In this document: positions 11,170-23,641 of the stretch, in pieces
Layout of the letters: every line of letters begins with the position of its first letter
Position numbering within the stretch: the stretch's first letter is position 1
Assembly: GCF_001411555.2 (NCBI RefSeq)
Contig: NC_049904.1
Span: 23,077,370 to 23,141,369, forward strand
Direction of reading: 5' to 3'
Origin: Juglans regia
Taxonomy: Eukaryota > Streptophyta > Magnoliopsida > Fagales > Juglandaceae
Length of the DNA stretch: 64,000 nucleotides
Notes under the pieces: model-generated
What the model saw: only the letters and a program-made list of their open reading frames with translations
The model's database searches: none
Told to the model about the DNA's origin: nothing
Made by a program: the position numbers and the translations under genes

Positions 11170-13090
11170 TGAATGCTTAAGAAAGACAATTAAATGAGAC
11201 GTAGTTATTTAAGGAAAATGATTGGCACACGGGATTCATACACAGGTTTTGCATTGGATATGCAAAAATCTCCTCGTTTGGTTACACATATGAAATGAAA
11301 GTTAAATAAATTATTGTTAGAATATAATTTTTTAAACTAATATTCGCCACCGAGAGTGTCACTGAGAAGGCCATCTTTTTTGTGATTTATTTTCAAACTT
11401 TTTTTAAATTCTTTAAACATTTTAAAAATCAAAATCAAAATAAAACTAAAAAACTCATTAAAAAACATGTTTTAACTATTAAGTAAAATAATAATAATAA
11501 TAATAATAAAAGATATAGGTGAGGATCCTTGGTGAGCCAAGCATTTTCTAAGCTAAAATGTTATCTGGATTATCTCTCTAGGCAAGACAATAGGAGCATT
11601 CTTGCTGCTAAAATGTTGCGCTAGCGATGACAAGTAATTGCTACTGTACGTTATAGTTATGAAGAAACTGGTGAACTCCTCATTAAGTTGTTATGCATTT
11701 TGCAATTAAAGTAGCAGACTTTTGCTATACTGAACGGTACATAGCAAGATTCCCATCGCCATTGACCTTAGCATAACCATCACCTTCGAACAAGACATCA
11801 CTTAAACAAAGAGATGATATCCATTCTCCATCATTTTATCAATCTCTTACTTAACATGACATAACATCCAATGATTAAAAAAATCTGTTAGTTTCCACTT
11901 ATTTATCAATGATTTGATACAATAGGATGATAAAAGGTTGGTAGAGGTGAACTCATGGACTCCATATTTTCCATCCCATACAACCGATTATGTTGTATTT
12001 TTGTGACAGAGATTTTGTATTTCTCAAAACGCAAACATTGATTTAGCTATGCACGCGACCTTCTCCCTATATTGCAAGAGATCAACATCAGACGGCCTAA
12101 ACCTCTATGTCAAAAAGATCGCAACACATGGAAAGAGCAATGCTACGTTTCCCTCTTCCTTGTTCATCATTATTCTGTTAGATTAAAATAAAAACTCGTA
12201 ATACATTAAAAACAGAGTATCATACTCAAAACCCAGTGCCTCGCATTCTCACAGAAGAGAATGTTGTCTGTAATGCTTTTGGTGAGGCTAGAATCGTGAC
12301 TGTCACCATCTTGTGCTAAAGCCCCACTTAGGGCATGTACTAAAGCTACCAAGTCTCTAAATACTTACTCATAGAATCCAAATTCCTATAACTAATAGAG
12401 CATGGAATGTCAAATTGTTTGTCTTTAATGCTTGCAATGTATATCAAATTATTGTGCTGAAATCCATTCCTTCAAGGATACACGAGTAGGATTCTCATCC
12501 AAATATGAATTTGAGTCAGCATTCAACATATCTACACCATTAAAGTCTTTCAACTTTGTCATCACAACTGCAACTTGATTTAAATTTCATCAAGCTTGAC
12601 AACAATCTCCCTGAAATGTCTACTCCAAAACATAGCAAGATAAGAGAGAATTTTTAAGTACCACACACCACTCAATTCAAGCCATCTAAACCAACAACAA
12701 AATCACAGCCAAACCTATAGTTTCGCGTTAAATAATCAGTCGGAGTTGTCGTATTTCTAAACGGCATTTCCAATTACTGTCATTAAAAGTAAAACCGACT
12801 TGGTTAACTTGTATTTTGGTAGTAGAGTGATTTCACTACAATTCAATATTATATCATTACTTTTTACCTATTTTTAACTACCTTTTAACTATTATTTTTT
12901 ACTATTCAATATTTTATTTATAATTTTTTACAATATTTTTACTATTATTCACAAATCATCTCACATTTCTCACTATCCAAACATCCAAACTAAGACTGAA
13001 ACAAAAAAAAGAGGCAAACTAAAAAATTCCCATCATTAAATTAACTTAAACAACTGATTAAAACAAAACACCGAGAGAGAGAGAGAGAGC
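11170..13090. other. Intergenic sequence with simple repeat and a MITE-like stretch
   Basis: No gene recognised. It contains an AAT trinucleotide run at 11488-11509 and an AT-rich MITE-like stretch at 12830-12990 ending ATCCAAACATCCAAAC. Another AGATATAGG/AAAC-type AT-rich block lies near 11220-11340. Confidence 0.4.
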
Positions 13091-13094
13091 GAGC

Positions 13095-13190
13095 TCACAG
13101 CACATTAGCGTGCTGAATATCAGCCTCGAGAACCTTGAGGAACTCCTGATAAGAAAGACCAGAAGCAGGCTGCTGAAAACAATCCCACAT
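13095..13190 (-). pseudogene. Tiny gene fragment resembling the N-terminus of AIRP2-like RING E3 ligases
   Basis: A 31-codon frame starts at an ATG (13190 reading left): MWDCFQQPASG, then LSYQEFLKVLEADIQHANVL, then TGA. The phrase KVLEADIQHAN is what I recall from the start of plant AIRP2-type RING ubiquitin ligases (ABA signalling); the full protein is far longer and the RING is C-terminal. Here the frame stops immediately and sequence turns into GA repeats, so only a first-exon remnant exists. A CT-rich tract (minus strand) at 13335-13372 sits where a 5' UTR would be. Identification is from memory of the family, not a search. Confidence 0.45.
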
Positions 13191-13332
13191 GTCTTATTCT
13201 TTCTCTCACATAGGATATCCAATGCGTCACTTTTTCGGAATATATCAGACCGACGCAAACTCGGGACACAGAGATAAAGAGACATCATGAAAGGTCATTG
13301 CAGTCTAGAAGGCGAAGATTGAAGATCGAAAA

Positions 13333-13334
<2 letters not shown>

Positions 13335-13372
<38 letters not shown>
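13335..13372. repeat. GA microsatellite
   Basis: Uninterrupted GA dinucleotides. A shorter GA run lies at 13075-13090, so the gene fragment above is bracketed by GA tracts. Confidence 0.95.
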
Positions 13373-13374
<2 letters not shown>

Positions 13375-13379
13375 GGATT

Positions 13380-16300
13380 TGTTTGAAATTGTCACCTTGA
13401 CTTAACTTCGTTAATGCTTATAGTTGGGGAGCGGAAGTTGGAAAAACAGGAGGGAGCATCTCCCAAAGTCAAAACCATTATTATGGGACTGCTTGGATTG
13501 GGTCACTCAATATTATTCGGTCGTGCATTACAATCTACGACTCCTCCCCTCCCTTACAATACGTTACCTACTTCCCTTATTCATTTCACAAAATAAACCT
13601 TTAAGATGAACCAATTTGAAAGTTAAGATAAAAGTGATACAAAAATTAAAAAATAAAATAACTCATGTATATACCTTAGACCAATATAATTTTTATTTTT
13701 ATAATGCTTAATTTGCTAGCAAATTTAGACATTGTCAAGGATGTTTTGTGACTGTTATATGAAATGGAAGATGGGATATCAAAACTTGGAATCACAACGA
13801 ACATGTTATTGAAGAGATTATCACTTTATCATTGATACCAGATTTTGATTGACTATAACAAATTTGTTTAATTTGATTTTATTCATCAGCAAATTAAAAT
13901 TGAACCGAATCGAACCGATTGATCCAAGAGGTTTCACAATTTTAAATGTACTAGATTTTACCATCTTAACTTGTAGACCAAGGACACCAACCACTACCTT
14001 ATAAACAATTTACAATTCTTTGTTGAGGAAAAAATCCAGTATAATTTGTTTAATTTGATTTTACCTGTCAGCAAATTTAAAATTGAACCGTATCGAACCG
14101 ATTGTTGCAGATGAATAGGCTTGGTGAATTGGGGCATTTATTGCTCAATTCAAATGTCTAATGTGAGATTCAATGGTTCAATTTCCTAATTAGCCCAATC
14201 CAACATAGCCCCACTTTGAAAGTATGAGCCTTATAGTCGAACCCATGACCCTCCTACTTCCAAATTTGCTTTAGAGCTCAAAGTGACAGAAAAATAAGTG
14301 TCACCAAATTTTAAGGATTCAATAACAGGTATTCTAAGAATTATGGTCCAAAAAAGGACAATTACTTGGGGGACTTGCCTGATATCAGATTTTTTGGGAT
14401 CAATATCCATCTTATGATCTACCGAGTCGACAGCCTATGGGTAAAACTTGGTATGCAAAGCTAACATGCATGTCATGTTTGGGGTGCAGCTAGCAATTTG
14501 TAACTAACTATTTGCCCTTAAAATCCAGTCATTTAGGACAAATATAGATCTCCTAAAATTCTTGAGTGAACCTTAGGACTTAGAGTTAGAGAGATTTAGA
14601 CATATAAAGTCAGTCTCGTAAAAAATATTTACAAACTCATTAAAAAAGATTTCCTTAACCCAAAAGAGAAAAATAAAATAAATAAAAAATAAAAAATCGG
14701 TAGACTCTTGGGAGAAGGTGTCGGTAGCTTAAGCATTTTCCTTGAACATAATGGTATGCAAATTTGTTTGAAAATATGTTAAAAAGGGATCTAGATAGAC
14801 CCGTTAATAGTCTGGTATGCACGATCAGACATTGATTCCAGAATTGCTCTTTCAGGATGGATCTATCGTGATCTAATGATTCTAATCTTTTAACTCTATG
14901 AGCACCAGAATGGTAGAAAGTGGAGCATATGTCTAATCTCTTTTAACCTTTTTACTAACAACTAATATTTGTCATTCATATGCAAATGTGAGTTTTTCAG
15001 AGTATAAATCAAAATTAAAGCTAAGTACCCAGTTTCAACTGGATTTATGTAATGGGATTATAATTCATTTTAATCCATTATTTGAAAAAAAAAAACATAA
15101 ATGTTCCAAAATAAATACATTGCTCTAAATGCAGATGCATGCATAAATGCAGAGCTTTTAAGAGGCAGTCCGTTCTGGTTGGGAGGTGTAGAACAACGTG
15201 CAAGGAAGAGAGTTAAAATTCATAACCTCAAACCTGAGACGACAAAGACGCAAGGAGAGTTTTTCTTTTGCGTGTTCGTTGTTTTTGTTTTTCCGTTTAT
15301 AAGACTTTCTTCTACAGGTACACGGGGTTGGGTACACGGGGGGGAATCGCAACCAATATATTATTAAAAAAAGAAGAAAAAAAAACATGACAAAGTGAGA
15401 GGGAAGTTCGGAAATGAAGTCGCAAAACCACAGCAGAATCTGTGTGAAACACTGAAAGCCACCAAATCCAGCCAATTCCTATCATTGGCGTCGTTGTGGG
15501 TAGGCAGTCAAATAAAACAACCCAATTTGCCCCAATTGGTGGTCGTTGTTGTGGGTAGCCAAAGAGGTCTGGTTCGTGAGTTTGGGGGTTTGGTTCGTTG
15601 TGGGTAGCCACCGATTTTTTTTTTTTCTTGGTTGGTACTTCAGCGTGTTTTTTTTTTCCTTGTTAATTGGCACTTTAGTGTGTTTTTTTTTTTTTTTTTT
15701 TGCTGGTTGGGGTTGTTTATCTTTAATGTGAGTTTGCTCTTCTGAAATTAGCTCGATTGTATTTTTGCCTAAAAAACAAATGTTACGGGGATATGGGTTT
15801 ACAGATCCTAATAGCATGAAGAAAGATATGGGTTTAAAGCTAGATCCTCGTATTAATTTCCATTCAAGTTTATTAGTTTGTTATAGCAGTTCATAGCATC
15901 TTGGAACAATAAACTGGCGATAAGTAAAGCAGAGATGAACTGAGGCCTTTTGACATTGAAGTGGCTTCGACCAAATAAATCCTGCTATATTTTTTTTCTA
16001 CATTGCATTTTAATATGAACAGATCGATGAACTGAGGCAAGGCCAATGAAAGACTAGATGTTCACTAACAATTTCTGTGTGTTAGTTCGAGCAAAATCTC
16101 TTATGAATATGTTGCCTCACCAACGTCTCTTATGAATATGAAAGACTAGATGTTCACTAACACTTCCAGTGGCTCGTCTGTTGTTGGGTGTCTATGACAT
16201 AGCTTCAAAGAAGAAGGAGAGTGTATCTGAGGGCTGCAAATGAAACACAGCGTTTCTGGCATCCACGTGGAGGCCGTGTACGCGGGGGGTACCCCTCCCG

Positions 16301-16430
16301 GGTGCAAATAGAGTTTTTCGAAGGTCTGTATTTCGTTTTCAAACCAAACTAACGCCTCGGGTACCCAAAAGCATCTATCTATCTCTCTGCCTACTTCACA
16401 ATAATATAACAAAATTAAAATTAAAACGAA
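13380..16430. other. Intergenic sequence; no gene recognised
   Basis: Contains a direct repeat (13855-13920 and 14038-14103), long T tracts near 15620-15700, and a GC-richer patch at 15310-15350. Open frames around 15100-15800 are low-complexity or have no recognised motif. I see no supportable gene. Confidence 0.4.
13855..14103. repeat. Pair of about 66-bp direct repeats
   Basis: Both units contain TTTGTTTAATTTGATTTTA and end in CGAACCGATT; the spacing from start to start is about 183 bp. Likely remnant of a local duplication or of an element's subterminal repeats. Confidence 0.7.
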
Positions 16431-16439
16431 ATTAGTTTA

Positions 16440-17700
16440 GATTGAAGCACAGAAATATTATTTTTTAAAAAAAGATTTAAACTCTCTGTAGTGTACAAAG
16501 TCTTAAAATTAACCGATACAGCAAAACTCGTCTTTACTTAATTCTTTCAAGATACAATAGCCTAACTGATCGTTGTATGATTCAAACCTACTCTGCACAA
16601 GTGATTGAATTCAAAACTCCATTCAAAAGAACACATTTCTTTTATTTGAAAATTCTCTCAAAAGTTTCTATGTACACTTCTACTAATTTTTTCTATAATA
16701 TTGTACGGAAAAAAACAACACCACACTGAAATGAAAAGATCGACACTTCACGGACACTAACCTCCATCAATATTTAAAACAAATCAAATACACACGTAAT
16801 TGTGCAATTAAATGATGAATAAAGTAACGTATTTCCAAGAAACGGCACAATGAACAATCAGCCACTACCAAATTAAAAAGAAAAAACCAACGGCTGAAAC
16901 TTATGGACCATTAACTAAGAGCCGCTAAGAAATTAACTGTAAAATTAAAGTTCAATGGCTTGGTTGTAAAACGGACGATAATAAACACTTAAAAAACAAT
17001 TGAGCAACTGAAACATTAAATTCAACCAATTTAAAGAGATAAACGTTATTGACAAATACTATTTATTAAAAAATACCAACATTCCTCCACTATTTTTTAA
17101 TAAAATAAAAATAATAATATAAGAGAGATACTTCCAGACAAATAATGATTATTACGCATTATGAAAGTATGCTCTACATTGAACCCTCACTTAGTGAAAT
17201 AACAACATTTACTCCAGAGTCAATAGTGGTTTCAGACTTGAACTATGACTGCTTAAGGGAAATAAAGAATTATTACTCACACATAGAAACCAGGTGTTAA
17301 CATGAACTTTATTAGCCAACACATTACGGCCTTGTGCTCATCCTGGTTTCATGAGTGTATTTGAGAATAAACTCAAATCTCATAGAGAGCGGCCCCACTC
17401 TCACACTCACATAGGTGAAATCTGTCAAGAGTGCTCCTGTAATTCTTACACCCTACTCATAAGAGCTACATAATTTCATTAAGAGTTTCTTCAAAAACTC
17501 ATCCTCCACAATATTACAGGATAAATGCACTCGCATCATAGGAATGAGAAATAAAATTAATAGTGCATTTCTTACGACCATCATATTATTCATTTTTTCC
17601 ATTGAACCTATTTCTCAGGATCTCTGATCCCCAGATTGGATATCCCTATACATGGCTCATGAATTTAAAGCACTCCAATACCACAACATTCTTGGGCTGA
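16440..17700 (-). mobile_element. 3' end of a separate Ty1-copia element (LTR plus 3' internal region)
   Basis: The region 17150-17560 is similar to 23940-24270, the 3' untranslated internal part of copia B (both contain a CATGAGNG phrase followed by an AGNGGCGGC/AGCGGCC segment and TCACATAGGT-like text). A purine tract (minus AAAAAATAGTGGAGGAATG) abuts an LTR end ACCAACA at 17081. The LTR left boundary (about 16440) is uncertain. No coding region remains; it appears truncated near 17700. Confidence 0.6.
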
Positions 17701-17920
17701 ACTGACATTGACTATTATCTTTAGTTGTCTGCAAACTATGTAGGTTTTTTATTTTTTATTTTTCTTTTTGTATTTGATTTGGGTTAGGAGGAGGGTCAGT
17801 GGTGGCTTTAAAAAAATTGTTTTTTGATCGTCCCATTGATGCTATATTCGACTTTGGTTACATACATGATTTTGTGTACATACACGGATATGCATAGAAA
17901 TGAAGAAGCATGTCTTAATG

Positions 17921-18514
17921 TGTTGGACAAAAGGGGCTGCAAAACAATAAATAGTGAGAGAAAGTTTGCTTCAAGGTGCATTACAATGTCTCTTTCTTTA
18001 AGACAATATTCGCCCCCACCAATAATGGTATGCACACGGGTTACACGCGAATTTGTCTCTTTGAGATATAATGAAGTCCTAAACAAGTCTGTTTGTCTAA
18101 CTGCGTTATGCACGCACGAAATTAAACCTCGAATACCCTCAGATTTTGCTATTCAACCAAGAAATTAGAAATATGTTCTCTCGAGAACAAACAGATTCTA
18201 ACAAGTTTTGAATAAATGAAAAACTTGAGAGAGAGAGAGAGAGAGAGAGAATTCGAAATTCTATTATGGATACTCAAATTGCAGGCCAATGGGTCTATTT
18301 ATAGATGAGCCAAGGTGGTGAACGAAAAGTTATTACTTTTAGTATTTCTAAAAATTGTTCGGAATATGTATATATATTGTGTATATTACCATATGACACA
18401 ACAGTTGGATTTGGTCCAATGGTTGCCTTGCTTCCAAATCAACTGGTTGGCACCAGTTCGAATCACTGCATGCATGCTTGGGAAATTAAAATTTTCTTTC
18501 CTATGCGTTACAGC
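17921..18514 (-). repeat. Left (3') LTR of copia B, first part
   Basis: Aligns with 28390-28987 of the right LTR, including GAAAGTTTGCTTCAAGG and a GA run (18227-18250). Interrupted by the hAT-like element at 18515. Confidence 0.9.
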
Positions 18515-19218
18515 TAGGGCTATGCAGAAACCGACAGCACCGACCGCCACCAATGTGAACTGACCTGCCGCGTCAGGAACCGGTGGAGAACCAATCAGTG
18601 TGCGGTGGAAATTTCAAGAAACCGACGTTCAGCGGTTCGGTCTCAGTTTAAAGCTAGACCGGACCGCTGGATGGACCGATATAATAAAATCTTTTTTTTT
18701 TAATATATCCTTATTGAAACGACGTCATTCTACTTAAGTTTAAGTGGAACTGCGTAACTTAAGTAGAACGATGTCGTTTTAGTTAATAAGTATTACAACA
18801 GATATTGGAAATGACGCTGTTTGACATTAAACCAAACGGCGTCGTTTTATTAAGGACGTAAGAAAAAAAGAATAAGTCTGAAATGACACCGTTCCACTTA
18901 AACTTAAGTGGAACAGCGTCGTTTCGATAACAGTCTTCTTCTTCCCGAATCGTCTTCTTCCCGAATTCGATTCTGCAACTCTCTCTCTATCTCTCCTCTG
19001 TAACTCTCTCTCTCTCTCCCTCTCTCATTCTCTCTCATTATTCTCTCAGTAGAACCACTAGAGAACTGATGCCGACCGAGCACTACCAGAAAACCGCCTC
19101 TATCAGTGTCCTCCTGGCCATCGACCGGTTACGGTAAGCACCTCCCTCTTTTTTCCAAACGTCGGTCGGAGTTGGTTTTGCCCAAAAACCGCGCCGACGA
19201 CGTTGGTTTTCACCCCTA
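18515..19218. mobile_element. Non-autonomous hAT-like element (704 bp)
   Basis: Ends are imperfect inverted repeats: TAGGGCTATGCAGAAACCG on the left, and TAGGGGTGAAAACCAACG on the right (reverse complement). The 8-bp flanks are GTTACAGC and GTCATAGC, matching at 6 of 8, as for an old hAT TSD; the intact right LTR has GTCGCAGC at the equivalent place. Inside are palindromic hairpins at about 18717-18780 and 18880-18930 built on AACGACG..CGTTT motifs, and CT-rich sequence. No transposase. Confidence 0.75.
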
Positions 19219-19226
19219 GTCATAGC

Positions 19227-19316
19227 GCCTCGTGCACGCCCGAATCAGTGCGTCGCGCCCTTCAGCCCATGCATTGCACGCCTTCTGCATGCCTCTTGGA
19301 AAGGCCTATGCATAAA
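19227..19316 (-). repeat. Left LTR of copia B, second part
   Basis: Aligns with about 29019-29107 of the right LTR (GTGCGTCGCGCCCTTCAGCC in both). It ends in ATGCATAAA, the first copy of the next insertion's TSD. Confidence 0.85.
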
Positions 19317-19509
19317 GGAAAACTCTTAACTCAGGCAAATTTGCGGACCGATTGTGCACCGAACACTGATGTGGAAAATAAAACGGAGTGTTTCATTGAA
19401 GAAAACATTTTGGGACGTCTGGAGCGGGAAGAAATTTTCGAATTCGTTGGGTTTTTGAATACATCTCCTCCCCCAATTTGAAGACGAGCCTTAGTGCGTG
19501 GCTAATGCC

Positions 19510-20138
19510 ATGAGCAACCTATGCCAGAGCTTCCTACTCTCCTACGGTGTACACGTCGGCATCTGGATCCTCCTTCGTGCTTTCAAGCTCGCCCGTCGCC
19601 AGTCCTACTCCTCCCTCCTCGATCTCAAGGTCAGAGCTCCTGCTTTGAATCTTCCATAATTATAGGCATTCTTTGCGTCATTTCGTTATTGTTGTTGTGT
19701 ACTGGATTGGCTTGTGAGTGATTCGTGATGAAGTTGATTTGAATTAGGGATTTGAAAATATAGCCAAAACACGTTCAAAGTTTGAAATCAAGACGTTGAT
19801 CTTTTGTTTTCTATAAAAAAAAAACATAAAATATCTAGTTAATGCTTTTTATAGTGTTTTCTTCAAGTATTTGGGACTACGTGATGAAATACATATTAGA
19901 ACTTGTCTTCTTATTCATTGATTTGTTAAAAAATTACACAATAAAAGTGCAATCAATAAATAATTGATGTGTATCGATGAGGGTATTCGCTGAGAATGTT
20001 CTCAAGGACGATTTGTAATAATGCTATTTTGTTTGCAGCAACTTGTCTCAGAAAAAGATCTAATAGTAAGAGGATTCTAACAGGAGGCGTACACTTGCTT
20101 TATATCGTCTGGCTAGGGTAGCTCAGGCATGTGAATAA
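19510..20138 (+). pseudogene. Unidentified gene fragment, two exon-like parts, inside MULE A
   Basis: Exon-like part 1 (19510-19629) encodes 40 residues starting MSNLCQSFLLSYGVHVGIW, with a hydrophobic segment and then RRQSYSSLLDLK, and ends AAG before a GT donor. Part 2 (20039-20138) follows a TTTGCAG acceptor: QLVSEKDLIV, a one-base frame slip, then RRRTLALYRLARVAQACE and TAA. Codon use and splice borders look genuine, so this is likely a captured host gene piece. I do not recognise the family. Possibly a small single-pass membrane protein; no function can be assigned. Confidence 0.5.
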
Positions 20139-21020
20139 ATGCCATGTAACCTAATTAATTTTCATTTGTTATTTGAAGCAATCGTTATTATTTTGTTTTG
20201 ATTTTTTTTTTATGCTTGCTTGTGCTTGTGTGGATGCAAGCTAGTCTAATGATTTTTTTTTCCTTATCTTGTGAGTGTGCTTATAATTCTGCAAAGTCTA
20301 AGAACAAGTTTCACCTTTGGGGAAGCCACGTTCAGGAAACCATTTCCACTTTACTTCTCTTTGACCTTTGTACCATTTGTTGTTTTGCATCGACAAAAGG
20401 TACATTCTTCACTCTCAAGTTTATTTAACCTCTACTTTCAATCTCTAGTAGCACAACCACAATCTGTTTTTTCATTGACAACACTATTGCTTCCATCTCC
20501 TTAGGGATGTTGCCACTTCCTGTCAATACTTCAATTGACAGCACCATCTTTTTTGCCTTCTCCATCTTCATCAACACTTTCAGTCACTTACTTTTGCTCA
20601 TAACTATGTTCGTAGACCTTATTGGTCCATAACTAAAACTTCACCACAGCTATCTCCATTCATTTCAAGTTTACTGCTAGTGATAAAGATACTTTTATGC
20701 TACATGGATAAAGACCATTCTTATGTTTTAGTTTTGTCCTTTCCGAACACACTGATATAGAGCAATTCACCTTTATCTATGTAATAATTGAAATGAGATT
20801 TATCCTGACTGCTGGAATCTTAGTTTGTGCACTGCTAGAATCTTTTTTCTTTCCCAAGCTCATGCACAAGTGAACATGCATGCACTTGGTTGTCCAAGAA
20901 GAGTAAAATGATTCTCATTGTGATATCATCTCTAAGAATAGAAACACAGCAATTCTGATAGTCTAGCCATGGAATTGAGAGGGATTTTTCTTTATTTAGA
21001 CTAGCCATGGATGACATATT

Positions 21021-21275
21021 ATGTCTCTGGAAATATCATTGATATTTGCCTACTGCCTTTGTAGTTCTTGGATGCTCCTGCTCGTACCTGCGGGCTTGTT
21101 GTTAAGGAAGGAGGAAGAGTTTCGAAAAAGAGAGGAAGAGATTATAAAGAGGGAGTTGGAAGTCTACAATGACCAACTCGATATTCAAAGGCAACAAGCA
21201 GACATCCGGCTTGAACGCACACTTCTTCCTATCTATTGGGCAATTTCTATATTAATTTGTTTGTACTTGATATGA
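21021..21275 (+). pseudogene. Unidentified fragment with coiled-coil segment inside MULE A
   Basis: 84 residues: hydrophobic start, then a charged heptad-like run (KEEEFRKREEEIIKRELEVY, then NDQLDIQRQQADIRLERTLL), then a hydrophobic tail SILICLYLI. It looks like a coiled coil between membrane-like ends. It may be a later exon of the gene at 19510 or an independent capture. The start codon is uncertain; an AG acceptor candidate precedes TTCTTGGATG at about 21066. Confidence 0.4.
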
Positions 21276-22289
21276 TCACAGTGAATACCCACTGATCGGG
21301 AACTTAGTGTATAAATCTGAACACTTATGAATCTACACTTTAGACTAGTAGTTCTGGAAATGCTTACAATATGTACTGTACGATTGTAAGAAATATTTGT
21401 TGAGTATTTTGGATCACGTGGGACACTACTTTTGAAACTGTATGCAATTTGTATCAATGAATGTGACTCCTGATTGTGTTTTCCCGTGGATTATATTGTA
21501 TCAAATTCAAAGTGTTTGGGAAGTATGACACTTGGTCAATTGATCAAGCTAGTTGACCAAGTGCTGAAACCAAGCTTTGAAAAGATTACATGTGCATTAG
21601 CAAACAACCCAGTAGGTGCCTTGACATTATTCATAACCATGCATCCTAAGCCTTAGCAAATAACCCAGTAGGTGCCCCAAAGGATGGTATCATCAGCAGA
21701 TGGAAGATGCAATTATTATATTCTTCATACTAGCAAACATCTTTTAGCCATATCATTGGTAGATGGTCATGGTTCCTAAAACTCAAGTATGATAAAATGC
21801 ACCATGCGAAGTTAATGGTTTACAGTCCCCATAAATACACCACTTCGATTTTCATCTTTGGGTGTCTTGGAATTTAATGCTTCCATCATTCTGTCATCTC
21901 ACTACTCAATTCTTGTTTCTAGTTCATCCACATCAGTCCAAGCTTTGAATTCAACACTTGGGTTTTGTTAACTGAAATTTCATTCTATCTGAGAGAAAGT
22001 TTGCAAATGAATCCATCATTTATGAGAGTCAAACTTCTACTGCTAGTCTGCTACACCTTTGTTTCAATTTCATTACATCAGTATGCACTTCCAATTTAAC
22101 ACTCAAGTAAGAGTATATTGGCGAAACATTCATTCTAGCTGAAAGAAAGTTCACAAATGAATACAACAGCTCAAGTTACCGATAAAAAAAAAAAAATGCA
22201 ACAGCTCAAGTTACCAATCAAAAAATAAATAAAAAAATTACAACAACTCAAGTTGGATATTGCCAACAAAATGGTTGGTGATCTGCTTC

Positions 22290-22580
22290 AACACCTAGTC
22301 AACTTCATCATGAAACACCATGAAATTGTGACTACTAGAGCCACAACTCGACCTCCTGCAAGTCCACCGAGAGAAATTACCAGGAGAGTTATATACCCCA
22401 GATTCCCATCTCTTGTGCATCTGGCTCCACAAATCTGGCCAATACATCATCACCCAAGATACTAGACACATCGTTCTTCCTCTTACTCTTCTTATTTTTG
22501 TACAAAAGTGCCATGAATCTACCCATTTTCTTCCTGAAATCAGAGCACACAACAGTAGCCACTGAAGTTTCATTCTGATC
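22290..22580 (-). pseudogene. Unidentified gene fragment, minus strand, inside MULE A
   Basis: On the minus strand one frame reads VATVVCSDFRKKMGRFMALL, then KNKKSKRKNDVSSILGDDVL and ARFVEPDAQEMGIW. After a frame slip it continues with a membrane-like stretch, LLVISLGGLAGGRVVALVV. The composition looks coding. I do not recognise the protein. Its orientation is opposite to the other fragments, consistent with at least two captures. Confidence 0.4.
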
Positions 22581-23641
22581 TCATGTATACTATATGTATG
22601 TTGAATGGTAAAATCTAGATCATGTTCTGACAAACTGATCGTGATGTCTTCCCAAAACTCAAATGTGGTGGCTGCTTAATTTTGATTGTTAAAACAATTG
22701 AAAACTAACAAATAGTCGTCCGATATTTCAATCACCAAATCAACTATATATACTCAATAGCATAAATTAAATCAGACTATATTTTAAAGCAAAAAATTTA
22801 GCAGAAGTATTAGTACCCAAACCCAAGCTAACTGAAACGCCATAAAGAAAACTTCCTTTAGAATCACATATATATTAATACTCCACCACACCTAGCACAT
22901 TATATCTAATCCAAAGCACATAACTAGCTCTAAGGATCTTATCATCGAACATAAAGTCTTAGAAATATGGCTATAACCTAAGGTATTGAATCGCTCTAAA
23001 TGAACCTCGAGTTCCAATTCGTCTTAAATTTCAGACGAAATCCGAGTTCTCTAATTTACTCTTTAGTGTTCCAAAGCACCAAAACAAGTGAATTTTTGCC
23101 TGCACATGAGAAATAATTCTCACAAACAAGATCTGAAATCCATCATTGGGTTGGTAATAATGCCCCTGAGACTGTATATAACACTTCTTTAAATTGTATA
23201 ATCCTTATGAAGTCCCAAGTCTGGAAAAAGAATACCCTTGTAAATAAAGAATGTGCTTTTATTCTAGAGAAACCCAGGTAAAATGATAAAAGCAAAATCT
23301 TTACGACAAGAGACGACCTTGATAGGGAATTCGTAGATCGATTGGGGCTCCTTTGTGGGTTGGCAGTAGAAGAGCACAAAGAGACGACCTTGCTCAACGT
23401 ATAATCTGGGTAGCAGTAGAAGAGCACAAATGACAGTTTGAGGTAGTAGAAAGAGAAGAAGTTTGGGGCTTTCTCCTCCGCGAATTCGTATTTTGGATGA
23501 AAATGGTTGGGTCCAAAACTCCTCTGTGAAATCGATTTCGTCTATTCTTTTTCCGTTCTTTTTTTTTAATAAAAAAATATGAAAGTCACGTTGGCAATCA
23601 GTACGCAAGATCGCTTGTACGTAGAAGAACTGATGCATAAA

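Larger units (their letters stand above)
19317..23632. mobile_element. Mutator-like element A (about 4.3 kb), probable Pack-MULE
   Basis: A perfect 9-bp TSD, ATGCATAAA, flanks it (19308-19316 and 23633-23641). The intact right LTR of copia B carries CTGCATAAATC at the equivalent point, so the empty site is known. Ends: GGAAAACTCTTAACTCAGGC on the left; the reverse complement of the right end is CAGTTCTTCTACGTACAAGC. Positions 14-38 from each end match at 17 of 25, an eroded inverted repeat. The right terminus resembles that of element B (57834) at 11 of 13 bases. No MULE transposase is visible; it holds gene-like pieces instead. The 9-bp TSD is the Mutator hallmark; the Pack-MULE call is inference. 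Confidence 0.75.

Noticed and set aside
15101..15817. Cluster of overlapping short frames on both strands
   Set aside because: No recognised domain; T-tract and GC patch explain openness.
17808..18563. Open frames of 70-114 codons
   Set aside because: They lie in the LTR of copia B and its mirror copy at 28383-29194; not genes.
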